Shown here one piece after another: positions 20,521-33,000 of a stretch of 64,000 nucleotides of DNA. The stretch is taken from assembly GCA_002633025.1 (NCBI GenBank), contig NMRB01000852.1, forward strand, positions 124,001 to 188,000, given 5' to 3'. This DNA comes from Notospermus geniculatus (taxonomy: Eukaryota > Nemertea > Pilidiophora > Heteronemertea > Lineidae). Position 1 is the first letter of the stretch. Every line of letters begins with the position of its first letter. A program made the position numbers and the translations under genes. The notes beneath the pieces were generated by a model that was not told where the DNA came from, did not search any database, and worked only from the letters and a program-made list of their open reading frames with translations.

Positions 20521-22091
20521 AAACAAGATTTAATGGTAGTACAATTTTACAAAACAATTAATATGCCCCAAGAAATCTTCTGATCAAGGAAATTCAGGCT
20601 GTTCCGGTCTAGGTCAAGGCACCACTGCGCATGCCCAATGGCAGTCAGTGTGGTAAAGTGAAAGTATCAGCCCCTGTCGTTCATGAGGTAGTAGGTTCGA
20701 ACTCTAGTATCCACTGCCCTCTCACGCGGTTGACCTTCTTTCACTCCACAGGCTTTATTCTGGAGCTCAAGTTGATTTCCTCCTGGTTTTACAATGAAGT
20801 CCAATATTGGCCGTCCCCACTTCAATATTTTCCATACAAGTCCCAATGATTACCGAAACAATTTCAACAACACAAGAATGAAATGGAAAAAAAACTTGGG
20901 CCTGCCAATCCGAAGACAATGCGGAGAAGTAGCAACTTCTTCAGTGGTCCGACTTGAAGGATCCAACTCCCGGGGAATGAGTAGCTTTGAATGCCATGAA
21001 GTGTCTGAAAACACCACTAACGCTGGGCACGTCTCTCTCAGTACTAACACACAATCAGAACACAAACACCTCGTACATGCAGCTTGTGCATGACTGTGTC
21101 CAAAAGGTTTTGATTTTACGCTCAGAAACAAAACAATGCCGATAAGAAAACGAAACTTACATGTAGATCACAATACCTAATTCAGGTTCCTTTCATTCCG
21201 TAATTCCACCCACTTCGTAACAGGCCGAGGGATTAAAACCAGTAATCAGTCACTAAACATTTCTAAACAGTATTTTGACAAGCAATGTCGTCTTGAACCT
21301 AACGAATGATCTAATGAAATCACACTTTGGAAATGGTGCAATAGGTATTCATTGTTATTGGTGGAAATACATGTAGAGACGCTGAGTCCGAATTATATTA
21401 TCCATGTTACCAAGAATATTTTGATTTTGATATTTCAGCATTTCAACAAGATCCCAGAGGAGACTGTTGAAGATAAGAAAACTAACACAAATAACCAGTT
21501 TCCACAACATAAACTACAAATTTACGTCTTCCATGACTGCATGCAATCTTCACAAATAATTTCACTTTCTACAATCACAGACAAGATTAAAGATTGTCTA
21601 CAACAAATTATGCGGGGGGGGGGGCAAGACACATATCATTTCTCTGCCAATTTGATTGGTCCCATTTGGCCCAGTCTACAGGATCACTTGGCTTGTTCCC
21701 CGGTTCTGATTTATACTGGTTCCCGTCTTCGCCACCCCACTCCCGCGGCGCTATTTTCCCTTGTTAATGAGCGCCACAGGAGTGGAGCGGCAAAGATTAC
21801 AACCAGTCCTAGTTCTGATCTGAGAGAAAGGGAGTGACACAAAGGTGTCGAGGTTGAACTTAAAATAACAGACAGAATGTGTTTGAGCTTTAGAGTTTGA
21901 AGGGGAAAATCTCGAAGATTCATTGACTTGGCCTACAAGCAGGCAGAACCACATTACCGGTATATGGAATAGGATGACTCACCAAGGGGGAAATTTCTCA
22001 TTTGAATATTTCACTAGGTGAATAGTAGCAGGCAATGAGTGCCCTTCAAGTTCTAGATACTACAGTGTTGCACTGTTAACCTCAAAGGTTA
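20521..22091. other. Intergenic DNA; possible tRNA-related repeat head near 20650-20705
   Basis: GGTTCGAACTC at 20694-20704 matches a pol III B box, with a loose A-box-like TGGTAAAGTG 43 bp upstream, so a SINE fragment is possible. A 161-codon frame at 21352-21837 is low-complexity and contains a poly-G run, so it is not called. No gene is supported. Confidence 0.3.
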
Positions 22092-22242
22092 AAGCGGGTG
22101 ATCCACTGTTGCGATTTTGGCTTGAGACGGGGTTGCGTTCCCTTGCGATTACCTTATAAGGACTTCCGATTGCCATATAAGGTAACCGCAAGGGAACGCA
22201 ACCCCGTCTCAAGCTAAAATCGCAACAGTGGATCACCCGCTT
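22092..22242. repeat. Near-perfect palindromic MITE (~65-bp arms)
   Basis: Left AAGCGGGTGATCCACTGTTG and right CAACAGTGGATCACCCGCTT pair. The arms continue through GAGACGGGGTTGCGTTCCCT to a short centre near ATAAGGACTTCC. Very few mismatches, so a recent insertion is likely. Confidence 0.9.
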
Positions 22243-22894
22243 AAGGATATAACTTGGATTACATGAAGTGACTGGACAGAGACGGGATCTGACCCGTCCA
22301 CTCAAGCCTAGAATGAATAAATACTCTACCATACTATACAATACCATTGTGACTTACATTTTCTATGTACAAAATGTATAAAATAGAAATCTCCTTTTAA
22401 ACTTTAATACACAATTACTACAAACAATGCTCCAACTAAGGGTTTAGACTTGGAGCAAAACATAGCTTCGAAGATAATCACTCTACGATCATGAATATCG
22501 GAGATCACCATTTACGTTGCTTCCAGCAAAAAACGCATCACGTCATTTCCACGGGTTCTGATGGCTGTCAGCTCTTGGAGTCTGATGAATAAAGAGCTGA
22601 AAAGGGTGAGAGAATGATGAACCATGTTTGGTCTAAACTTACCTAACAGAGTCCAGTTCACGTTTAAGAACAGAAATCTATGTCACCATTCACAAACTTC
22701 TTCTATATATTTTAAATTTTTAATGGGTTTGCAACTTATAAAGCATTGAAAAACAGTATGTACTTGTACCACCCACACACCTCACGGAGCGCGGTCAAAA
22801 TGACACGAATTTTGAAGCCAATTCCCAAAGTCATTTAGAAAGGAGAGACGACATCATTGAAGCCGTCTTCATAACAAAATTGAAGGCAATCACG

Positions 22895-22900
22895 TTTATT
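22895..22900 (-). terminator. Candidate poly(A) signal of the SUEL-CUB receptor
   Basis: TTTATT on the plus strand is AATAAA on the minus strand, about 305 bases downstream of the TGA at 23206. It is the first canonical hexamer noticed after the stop; no transcript evidence. Confidence 0.35.
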
Positions 22901-23205
22901 TACGTCACCATCTGACATCACATTAAAGTCACATGGTAACTGCTACACATAGTTTGTAACTTTATAAATATTTCACAAAAATATGCCTATAAATGACAAA
23001 AGTCTGCAAGTTCCACCATGAAATCTTCCCGTAGTCATTGGAGTTGTTCCGGTGTGAATGCACTTCACCAACAATCTGAAATTCTGGGCAACCTACAACT
23101 GGATTCACATGAAGCAAGAATCAGCCATGCATTTTAAACAGCACTGAATATAAATGTACAACACTTTCTGGTCAACCTGGAATGGAATAGACTCTAGAAC
23201 TCCTG

Positions 23206-24043
23206 TCATGTTTGGTAATGAGCAGCATTATGCCGATACAAGTCATTTTCCATGAGGAATTCTTCAGGTGGCTCCCCCTGGTGCCTGCGAGCGTGGAATG
23301 TCGAGAAAGTGTTCGAATGAGCAGGGTGCGTACTATCAGCGTAAGGATAACATGCCGGATCATCATTAGGGGCTCCGTCCAAATCATCACGACTTGAAAA
23401 CCCTTGATCATATTCGAAATAATGCACAGTTCCACTCTTTCTATTCAAATTCGTCGTATTTTGTGGCGGTGGTCCTGGAGGCACCGCTGGAACTGGTACT
23501 TTATACATGAGCCTCGCATGCGGATCAGGTAGAACTTGTCTGGTAATGTCACTGACCGCATACGCCCCCTCATCTATAGTAGCATATTCATTCTCCTCTT
23601 CATATCCATGGTCGCTATGGCGGTTATGCGAATTAACAGAGCGTCTAGGGGCCTTGTAGCCATCATTGTAATAATTTTGTATGCGTGGTGACTCCTTGTA
23701 ACGACTACCTGTAGTAGTTCCAGTGTCCTTGTAATGCACGGATGCAGGCAGTGTGCTGCATGCAGCCGCCTTGTTACAAGTATCATCTGGATAGGACTCC
23801 TTGTACGGATTAGCCATTAATGTTTTTGTGTCATCATGGTGCACGGAACTTCCACCATTTTTAGTTGGACCAAGATGGAGTGACGCAATACGACTTCCCT
23901 GGATCTCCATGACGACACGCCGACCTTTCGGATCGTCATCTTGGATCAGGTTCTGTGGCTGGGAGCCATTACGTAGTAATGTTTCTTGAGTATCTTTTTC
24001 GTGAGCATTAACATTACGTGGTTTGGAGGACTTGGAACCATAC
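23206..24043 (-). CDS. Receptor final exon: Tyr-rich cytoplasmic tail
   Basis: Acceptor CTCTTTTTCAG|GTATGG at 24043; the frame runs 278 residues to TGA (23208-23206). It follows the TM exon with an immediate Lys/Ser-rich juxtamembrane segment (KYGSKSSKPR). Eighteen tyrosines are scattered along it, including repeated NPYKES / HYKDT / RYKES units, an acidic YEEENEYATIDEGAYAV cluster (EYATI fits a YxxI-type motif), VHYFEYDQ, and a proline run VPAVPPGPPPQN that could bind SH3, WW or EVH1 domains. These features suggest phosphotyrosine adaptor recruitment; this is inference, with no kinase domain present. The 3' UTR lies below 23206. Confidence 0.75.
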
Positions 24044-27000
24044 CTGAAAAAGAGAGAGGAATGTCGTCTTCAGCACCAGCAAAAAACATGAGTTCGTGAT
24101 ATTAAGTGGAATCGCAATTCACTCACAAAGCCAACACCAGACATGCCAGAGCGACTGCAAACACACAGTCTCTACAGTTCCAGCGAAATCCACAAGATGG
24201 AGACACATTATCAATACCCTCGAAACCTCTGAAATCATTGAAACGCATTAATATCAGGAAAGATGGCGCCACCTGCATCTTTCACATTGACGTTGAAACT
24301 GAAAAGTCAACTTTGCTTTTCATGGAACAGTCATCTACTTTGTATCTTGCTGTGCAATAGTTTAGCGATGGAAACAATAAACTAATTTGAATTTGAATTT
24401 GAATTGTACTTACTTTCGGTACAACAGCAGTACTATCACAGCAATGAGTAGGAGCACGATAATGGCTGAGAGAACACCAACAATTATTCCTGAAAACGAA
24501 CGTTTCATGTGTTAATAGCATAAACCGAATGCGAAGGAACTGAAAGTGTCATCAAAGAATAGAACATAAAGCTAAACATTCCAGGTGATATTACGAAGTA
24601 CTTCTCTACTCTCTAAACGAAGAGCAAGCGTGAATTTTCATCAAAGCTTGACTCTCCTCTACTTTTCTACTTGATCTTGTTGACGCTCTGCAAAGTCGTA
24701 GTCTACATTGAGATTACATAACTTCAGAATACTAAACCGTCAGAGCAAGAAGAATGAAACAGAACGAAAGATTGTTATGTTCCATTGTTCTCAAGAAAAA
24801 GGACTTCTTATGAAATACGTTAGAATTATTCAGACGAAATGTTAGTGGAATAAGGCTAATCCTTTTTAGGTCTTACATAAGTCAAAAGGAGCTAACGGCA
24901 CGAAGAGTAGAATTGGGCGAGGGAAACTGTAGGGTGTATACGACGTGCAGAGTTAATGCTGAGAAGCCAATACTGCCCTACAATGGAAGACTGCAGTATC
25001 TGCATATTGCAGTCTTCGTTTGGAGGCAGCATATCTCCCTTGTTTTAGGTGGCAGCTCTGAATAATTTTGCCAGAAAGGACAGCAGTATCTACTGTTGTT
25101 ATTGCACACCTACATTGTCCACTTCACTGAATAGGAAAGGCTGCAGAGGCTGTAAAAGGGAAGACTGCAATATGCAGATACTGCAGTCTTCCATTGTAGG
25201 GCAGAATAGAATACCTGCCATTTTGGTTATGATTTTGTGTTATAAATGAGATGGACACATTGGTAGGACAGTAAGCATGTAGTTATATAAGCCAAGGTAG
25301 AATACAATGCAGCAGCTTAGGACGAGCTACTCAGCAGGGCCTATACTGATCACTCTGGCAGGGGTTAATCATCATCGTTGACCTGAACGTGTCCAACGTT
25401 TTGAATCCTAGTTACACAATCGAACCAACACAATACCACCCTCACTGGTTTGCATGCAAAAACAACCCAAATGAATTGAAGGTTCTCAAAAGAAACGAAC
25501 ATCATGCGGAATCCGAAAGAGCATTCTACTGTTTTATACTTTTATCAAAAGGTGGAGACACGTGGTTACAGAATTAACTGCGGGATTACCATGCATCTAG
25601 CTGGGTTTTCAAAAAGAAACTAGTATACTTTGCATTCAGGGAAAAGCATCACACACACACTTCAATATATCATTTTGGTATGATATTGGATAGTGCTATG
25701 GAAATAAATGGGCCTTGTCATCACCGTTTCTCTCTCATAGTCAGATAGAAGAAACTAAGGGACGTGATTTTCCTTCTATGTCGAGATGAAACCGCCTAGT
25801 CTTCATAAGGTCCTCTCCTCATGGTCCTGGAAGGGACACCATGCCAGGGAAAGAAGATTTGGGGTGTCTTTCTTTTAATCCCCTCCTCGTAAACTTTTGT
25901 CATATACTTTTGATGGTTGTGAAAGAAGAATGAAGATGGAGGAATGATAAGACTTTCAAAAGGATGGATGACCGAATGAGTTATGGAATCATCTGTAAAA
26001 ACACTGCTCCATGTATTCTCCATTACTCTACTTATCCAATACATGCCAATATTACCTATGAACATGGGACTCAACATCTCTTGGGTGTGGTTGGTGAATC
26101 TCGTGTCTTCTGAAGGATTTGGGGGACGTGTGGTGGTCACATCAGATTTACCTAAGCAGAAACATGCAAGCAACATAAAAAGACATAGACAGGCAAATAG
26201 GGAAAAGCCAGGTTGACTACAAGTTGAAGAACAGTATCTTGGATAAAAAGACAATGCCCAACTGAACTCGGGAGAAGTTTCTTTATGCATCGCTTCTCCT
26301 TGATCAGTGGACATCCTTTTTTCATCCAGGTGAAGAAAAGAAGAATTTACATGACTTCACAATTTATTACATTACATGACAACTTGGGACAACTGCCATA
26401 GAAAATACTGCACATCTAAAATCCGTTGATTCCTACGTGAAATAAATCACATCGTATCGTGTCCATAGGTTCTAGCCACGGGGGATGCCACAAAACACCA
26501 ACATGCACCAAGATCGACTGAGAAGTTTTTCTAAATGTTCGTTCAGATCTCTTTATGTCCTCACAGGTTGTATTTCATACTTGAGATGAAGGCATCAATT
26601 AATTATTCAGAAGTGGTTCAAGTTATTGATACTCGGTGTAGTGGAGGACATGCCGTTGCATAGAATGAACACACTGCATTGACTTCCTGTTAACACCGTA
26701 CAACAGGGAAACGTTTAACCCTCGGTTTTATTTTATGCCCATGGCAAGTGTTACAGCGGTCACTGGAGTAGAAACAACTGTGTGACTTCCATCACCGACA
26801 CTATGGGTTTGATTCCCAGCTTGACGTCCTCATACTAAAGAAGTGATTCTCTTTTACAGGGAAAGTCTTTTTGATGGGGATGCCTTGCATCGATCTCAAA
26901 ACCTATCCAAGTGGCCAAAGGGTATATCATTTGAAACTGGCTGCAGTGAGCAGAGCTGTGAGGAATTCAAGCCGATTCAAAGCCAGGCCGGGTAGTTTAA

Positions 27001-30000
27001 GAATTCCAGTTCAGAATGAGAGAAGTCATTTCCACCGTTCTCATGCTTGGCGAAGATTGATGTGTGCAAAGAGATGCTACTGAGAAAAGCATAGAAGGAA
27101 TGGCATGAAGTAGACCACAGTATGAGGAATAATGTCGACCTTCTCATTCACATTTTAAAAACTAAACTTGAAATTGAATTTGAACAACTGCAGGCAAGGC
27201 AATGAAATATTCAAGAGAAATCAATGTATGCAAATCTAGAATATACATGTACAGTACAAAACTCCAATTTGCATTCTCACATTCATGGCACTTGACAAAC
27301 AACCACCATCGGGTACAAAGTAAATTACTGATACACCAAGGGTTACATTACGTAGTAATGTTTCTTGAGTATCTTTTTCGTGAGCATTAACATTACGTGG
27401 TTTGGAGGACTTGGAACCATACCTGAAAAAGAGAGAGAAATGTCGTCTTCAGCACCAGCAAAACATGAGTTCGTGATATAAGTGGAATCGCAATTCACTC
27501 ACAAAGCCAACACCAGACATGCCAGAGCGACTGCAAACACGTAAACACAGTCTCTACAGTTCCAGCGAAATCCACAAGATGGAGACACATTATCAATACC
27601 CTCGAAACCTCTGAAATCATTGAAACGCATTGAAATCAGGAAAGATGGAGCCACCTGCATCTTTCACACTGACATTGAAACTGAAGAAGTCAACTTTGCT
27701 TTTCATGGAACAGTCATCGACTTTGTATCTTGTTGTGCTACACTTTAACGATGGAAACAATAAACTAATTTGAATTGTACTTACTTTCGGTACAACAGCA
27801 GTACTATCACAGCAATGAGTAGGAGCACGATAATGGCTGAGAGAACACCAACAATTATACCTGAAAACGAACGTTTCATGTGTTAATAGCATAAACCGAA
27901 TGCGAAAGAACAAAGTGTCATCAAAGAATAGAACATAAAGCTAAACATTCCAGGTGTATTACGAAGTAGTAATGTAAACGTCTCTACTCTCTAATGGAAG
28001 AGCAAACGTGAATTTTCATCAAAGCTTGATTCTCCTCTACTTTTCTACTTTTCATAGTCTACTTTTTCTACTTTTCATAGAGATTACATAACTTCAGAAT
28101 AATAAACAGTGAGAGCAAGAAGAATGAAACAGAACGAAAGATTGTTATGTTCCGTTGTTCTCAAGAAAAAGGACTTCTTATGAAATACGTTTGAAGCATT
28201 CAGACGAAATGTTAGTGGAATGAGGCTAATCCTTTTTAGGTCTTACATAAGTCAAAAGGACCTAACGACACGTATAGTAGAATTGGGCGAGGATTATTAA
28301 ATGGTGAAACTGTAGGACCTACAACGTGCAGAGTTAATGCTGAGAAGCCAATAGAATATATGCCATTTTGGTTATGATTTTGTGTTATAAATGAGATGGA
28401 CACATTGGTAAAGGACAGTAAGCATGTAGTTATATAAGCCAAGGTAGAATACAATGCAGCAGCTTAGGACGAGCTACTCAGCAGGGCCTATACTGATCAC
28501 TCTGGCCGGGGCTAATCATCATCGTTGACCTGAACGTGTCCAACGTTTTGAATCATAGTTAACTATCGAACCAACACAATACCATCCTGCACTGGTTTGC
28601 ATGCACAAACAACCCAAATGAATTGAAGGTTCTCGAAAGAAAGGAACATCATGCGGAATCTGAAAGAGCATTCTACTGTTTCATACTTTTATCAAAAGGT
28701 GGAGACACGTGGTTACAGAATTAACTGCGGGATTACCATGCATCTAGCTGGGTTTTCAAAAAGAAACTAGTATACTTTGCATTCAGGGAAAAGCATCACA
28801 CACACACTTCAATATATCATTTTGGTATGATATTGGATAGTGCTATGGAAATAGATGGGCCTTGTCATCACCGTTAGTCAGACAGAAGAAACTAAGAGGC
28901 GTGATTTTCCTTCTATGTTGAGATGAAATCGCCTAGTCTTCATAAGGTCCTCTCCTCATGGTCTTAGAAGGGACACCATGCCAGGGAAAGGAGATTTGGG
29001 GTGTCTTTCTTCTAATCCCCTCCTCGTAAACTTTTGTAATGTATTTTTGATGGTGGTGAAAGAAGAATGAAGATGGAGGCATGATAAGACTTTCAAAAGG
29101 ATGGATGACCGAATGAGTTATGGAATCATCTGTATGAACACTGCTCCATGTATTCTCCATTACTCTGCTTATCCAATACATGCCAATATTACCTATGAAC
29201 ATGGGACTCAACATCTCTTGGGTGTGGTTGGTGAATCTCGTGTCTTCTGAAGGATTTGGGGGACGTGTGGTGGTCACATCAGATTTACCTAAGCAGAAAC
29301 ATGCAAGCAACATAAAAAGACATAGACAGGCAAAAAGGGAAAAGCCAGGTTGACTACAAGTTGAAGAACAGTATTTTGGATAAAAAGAAAATGCCCGACT
29401 GAACTCGGGAGAAGTTTCTTTATGCATCGCTTCTCCTTGATCAGTGGACATCCTTTTTTCATCCAGGTGAAGAAAAGAAGAATTTACATGACTTCACAAT
29501 TTATTACATTACATGACAACTTGGGACATGACTGCCATAGAAAATACTGCACATCTAAAATCCGTTGATTCCTACGTGAAATAAATCACATCATATCGTA
29601 TCCATAGGTTCTAGCCACGGGGGATGCCACAACACACCAACATGCACCAAGATCGACTGAGAAGTCTTTCTAAATGTTCGTTCAGATCTCTTTATGTCCT
29701 CACAGGTTGTATTTCATACTTGAGATGAAGGCATCAATTAATTATTCAGAAGTGGTTCAAGTTATTGATACTCGGTGTAGTGGAGGACATGCCGTTGCAT
29801 AGAATGAACACACTGCATTGACTTCCTGTTAACGCCGTAACAGGGAAACGTTTAACCCTCGGTTTTATTTTATGCCCATGGCAAGTGTTACAGCGGCCAC
29901 TGAGTAGAAACAATTGTATGCCTTCCATCACCAACATTATGGGTTTGATTCCCAACTTGCCGTCCTCATACTAAAGAACTGGTGATTCTCTTTTGCAGGG

Positions 30001-33000
30001 AAAGTCTTTTTGCCACCAGATTCTAACTTGCATCTCAAAACCCTTTTACCATTCAAGCGAGTGGCCGAAGCTATGACAACTTATTGAAACTGGCTATGGT
30101 GAGCAGAGCTGTGAAGAATTTCAAGCCGATTAAAAGCCAGGATTAAAGGTATTAAGGATTTCAGTTCAGCCAAAGATCAGAACAAGAGAAGTCATTTCCA
30201 CCGTTCTCATGCTTGGCGAAGATTGGTCTGTGCAAGAAGATGCTACTGAGAAAAGCATAGAAGGAATGGCATGAAGTAAACCTCAGTATGAGGAATAATG
30301 TCGACCTTCTCATTCACATTTTAAAAACTAAACTTGAAATTGAATTTGAACAACTGCAGGCAAGGCAATGAAATATTCAAGAGAAATCAATGTATGCAAA
30401 TCTAGAATATACATGTACAGTACAAAACTCCAATTTGCATTCTCACATCCATTGGCACTTGACAAACAACCACCATCGGGTACAAAGTAAATTACTGATA
30501 CACCAAGGGTTGTCACAACACTCGTGAGGCTCCACACTTCACCTCGTGCAACTAGCCTACGTAATGAATGCACCGTATGACCAGGCACCATACAGGATGT
30601 TGACACCTCTAAACAAAAATTTCATTCTTTGATAAAAACTCACATAATTACCACAACCGACATACCTGCTGGCATATATGATATTTTTGTATCATTCTCA
30701 TGGATCTGGTCGTTTGGAAACACCTCGACTGCTGTCATGGCAGACGTGGTGGTCTCCGGTCGGATAGCAGGAATCTCCTCAAAGAGTAAATGGTCTGTCT
30801 CATAAACTGGAAGAAATCAGAATAATAAAGATCACAACGGTCACGTGACTGCAAAGAATCGGCCATGATGGCCGTCAAATGGTCGGCGACGACGTCAAAA
30901 CTACTGTCACGTCATGACAATAAATGTTAGACAACAAGCATATCATACACAAAAGGTAGGCCTACCTTTCTCTAATTTTTTCCATCAGGGCCGAAGCCAA
31001 AGCATCATTGGCCTGGTAAGTATGGAAGAGGCCATCTCAACCTACTCATCATTTAAATGGGGTCTGTCACCTGCCCTTGCAAAGGCGAAAGGTATTGGCA
31101 CCACGGCTTACTGTCCCTTGCGACCGACTGAAGAGGCTGGGATGATTAACCCCCATATTGCCAGGGCCGGATTCGAACCCAGGACCTACTTACCAGTATA
31201 CTGCATTAGAAATCCCCGATTATGTGTCCCGGCATGGGAGGAGAAATGGACATTAGCTCTACTAGCACCCTGAGTACTTGAAATCTGTCGGCCAAGAATC
31301 ACACCACAGTCAAAAAATATCGTCTTCCCCTGTGGATTTTTGGGTCGATCCTTGGCAGAGTTATCAGTAAGTGACAAATAGTCAAAGCACTGCATACTAC
31401 GCCTCCCATCAAGTTCAAAGTCAAATATAGTAAAGTTGACTCTGTATCCTTTTTCTAAGTTGATCACCCATTTACAGTCATGGTCTTGCGGATATTTGCT
31501 TGGAAAATTTGGCGACTGGATGAAGCTGGTCCGCTGTGTAAGGACAATGGGATGGGTGTCGTTACACCCTGTGACAATCTGACTCACTGGAAAGATATAA
31601 ATGAAACAGGAATCAGAAATACAATCGAAATACATGTAGTAAGTGTTCATTCAGTGGCAATGGCAAGGGAAGTCAATAAGGCAGAATACAGCAGACATCG
31701 ACTGAAACACCACAAACTTCCAATGGTCAGGTTGATGAAAAACGTTGCCACCTGCATGCAAAAGTCATCCTTTGGGTGGGTATTTTAACTTGTTTGTTTT
31801 TGAGCAAATGGTCCAGAATAAACAAAAGCACGTGATATATCATTCTGTATATCTTTAATCTTAGCCAACATGTACATGTACAAGGTTAAATTACAAAGGG
31901 GAGAACAGGCAGCCCAAGGCCAAAACATTCAACGTGACGAATGCCTCAGAAATGCATTTTTCAAGAAAAAACAACTAAGCTAATGTTCACCTTGCGGCCA
32001 CACATCACAGAGAATTAGGTTACCAGTTAACAATTATCTCTGTGCTAATGATGGCAACCTCCAAGCAGAAAGATGTTGCTGAACACAGGTTTAAAGGTAC
32101 TGCTGCTGTCATGGTATCGTTTCTACACCTCGCAGTTCCAACTGCAGCAATACTCGATCCAGCATCATGCTGGCTGCAGCAACTGTTAGAATCACTGCTA
32201 TTGCAGGTGGTGATAAAGGCTTATGTTGAAGGAATTGGATTCGAGAGCTCCAGGTAGTAGCCTTTATTGACAAGAAAAGAAAGTCTAAAACTGCAGGGTG
32301 CTTTAAGAACTATGGTTAACCATGCAGAACTACATCGGCTAACTGAAACTTTAGCAGATGCTAGCATATTGTTGTGATATCTGAGAAGAAAAAAAGAGCA
32401 AAAATCAAGTCATTAGTTGAAACATTTGCTGCCAGTTTTTCTGAAAGTTGATACAACAAGGTATCTTTCTCCATGGTGGGGATGTTTGTTTGAAATCGTA
32501 GACAAGGTGTGTGGTGAGTTGGGGAAACATGAGGCATTGCAAGGAGGAATGATGATGACTTTGCAGCCTGTCTATGGTGCACAAGGCCTCATATGCATGC
32601 ACCTACAGTCTTGTTGCAGCTGGCACTTGGCAGTCACCAAGAGAAAATAGGAGCAGTCAGCCGCGCTTATCGCCAAAAGACGGCAGCAAAGTTCTAGTGG
32701 ACCAATACAATAGAAAATTCTCCTGATTGGTGCTCAGTCATGAATGGGTCCGCTAGCCATGGAATTGGGCCGCAGTGACACCTATTGGTGAAATGACTGA
32801 CAGCTCCTGCTGTTGAGACAACGATAGAACGCTTCACTTCCACTACACCTTCTGTTTTACTATAAGTGGTGCCATAGAAAACCTCTATGATCATTCATTG
32901 AAGTTGATATTTCAAAATGACAACCATTAAATTATCATTGCAATCCCGAAGCATCTTTCTTTGATGTGGCTACCTAGCAATTATCTTCATTCGAATTTGA

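Larger units (their letters stand above)
23967..27344 (-). repeat. Tandem duplication, copy 1 (partner 27346-30511)
   Basis: From CATTACGTAGTAATG inside the tail exon to CACCAAGGGTT at 27344, repeated at 27346-30511. Intronic sequence differs by roughly 3% plus indels, including a clean MITE insertion in this copy. Exon sequences are almost unchanged (stalk-2 0/96 differences, TM 1/76). No N marks the join. Confidence 0.85.
27346..30511 (-). repeat. Tandem duplication, copy 2 (partner 23967-27344)
   Basis: Contains second copies of the stalk-2 and TM exons and only the first ~25 codons of the tail exon. The copy starts abruptly inside that exon at 27346, immediately after copy 1 ends. Real tandem duplication and unmerged haplotypes are both possible; the abrupt start inside an exon mirrors the two N-joined duplications. 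Confidence 0.85.

Noticed and set aside
21352-21837. 161-codon plus-strand frame
   Set aside because: Runs through a poly-G tract and low-complexity sequence with no recognisable motif.
25796-26055. Extension of the stalk-2 frame past the donor to a TAG (would give a soluble isoform)
   Set aside because: Both block copies keep it open, but about seven of the changes between them alter the protein and few are silent, while the 96-bp exon itself is unchanged. It behaves like intron.
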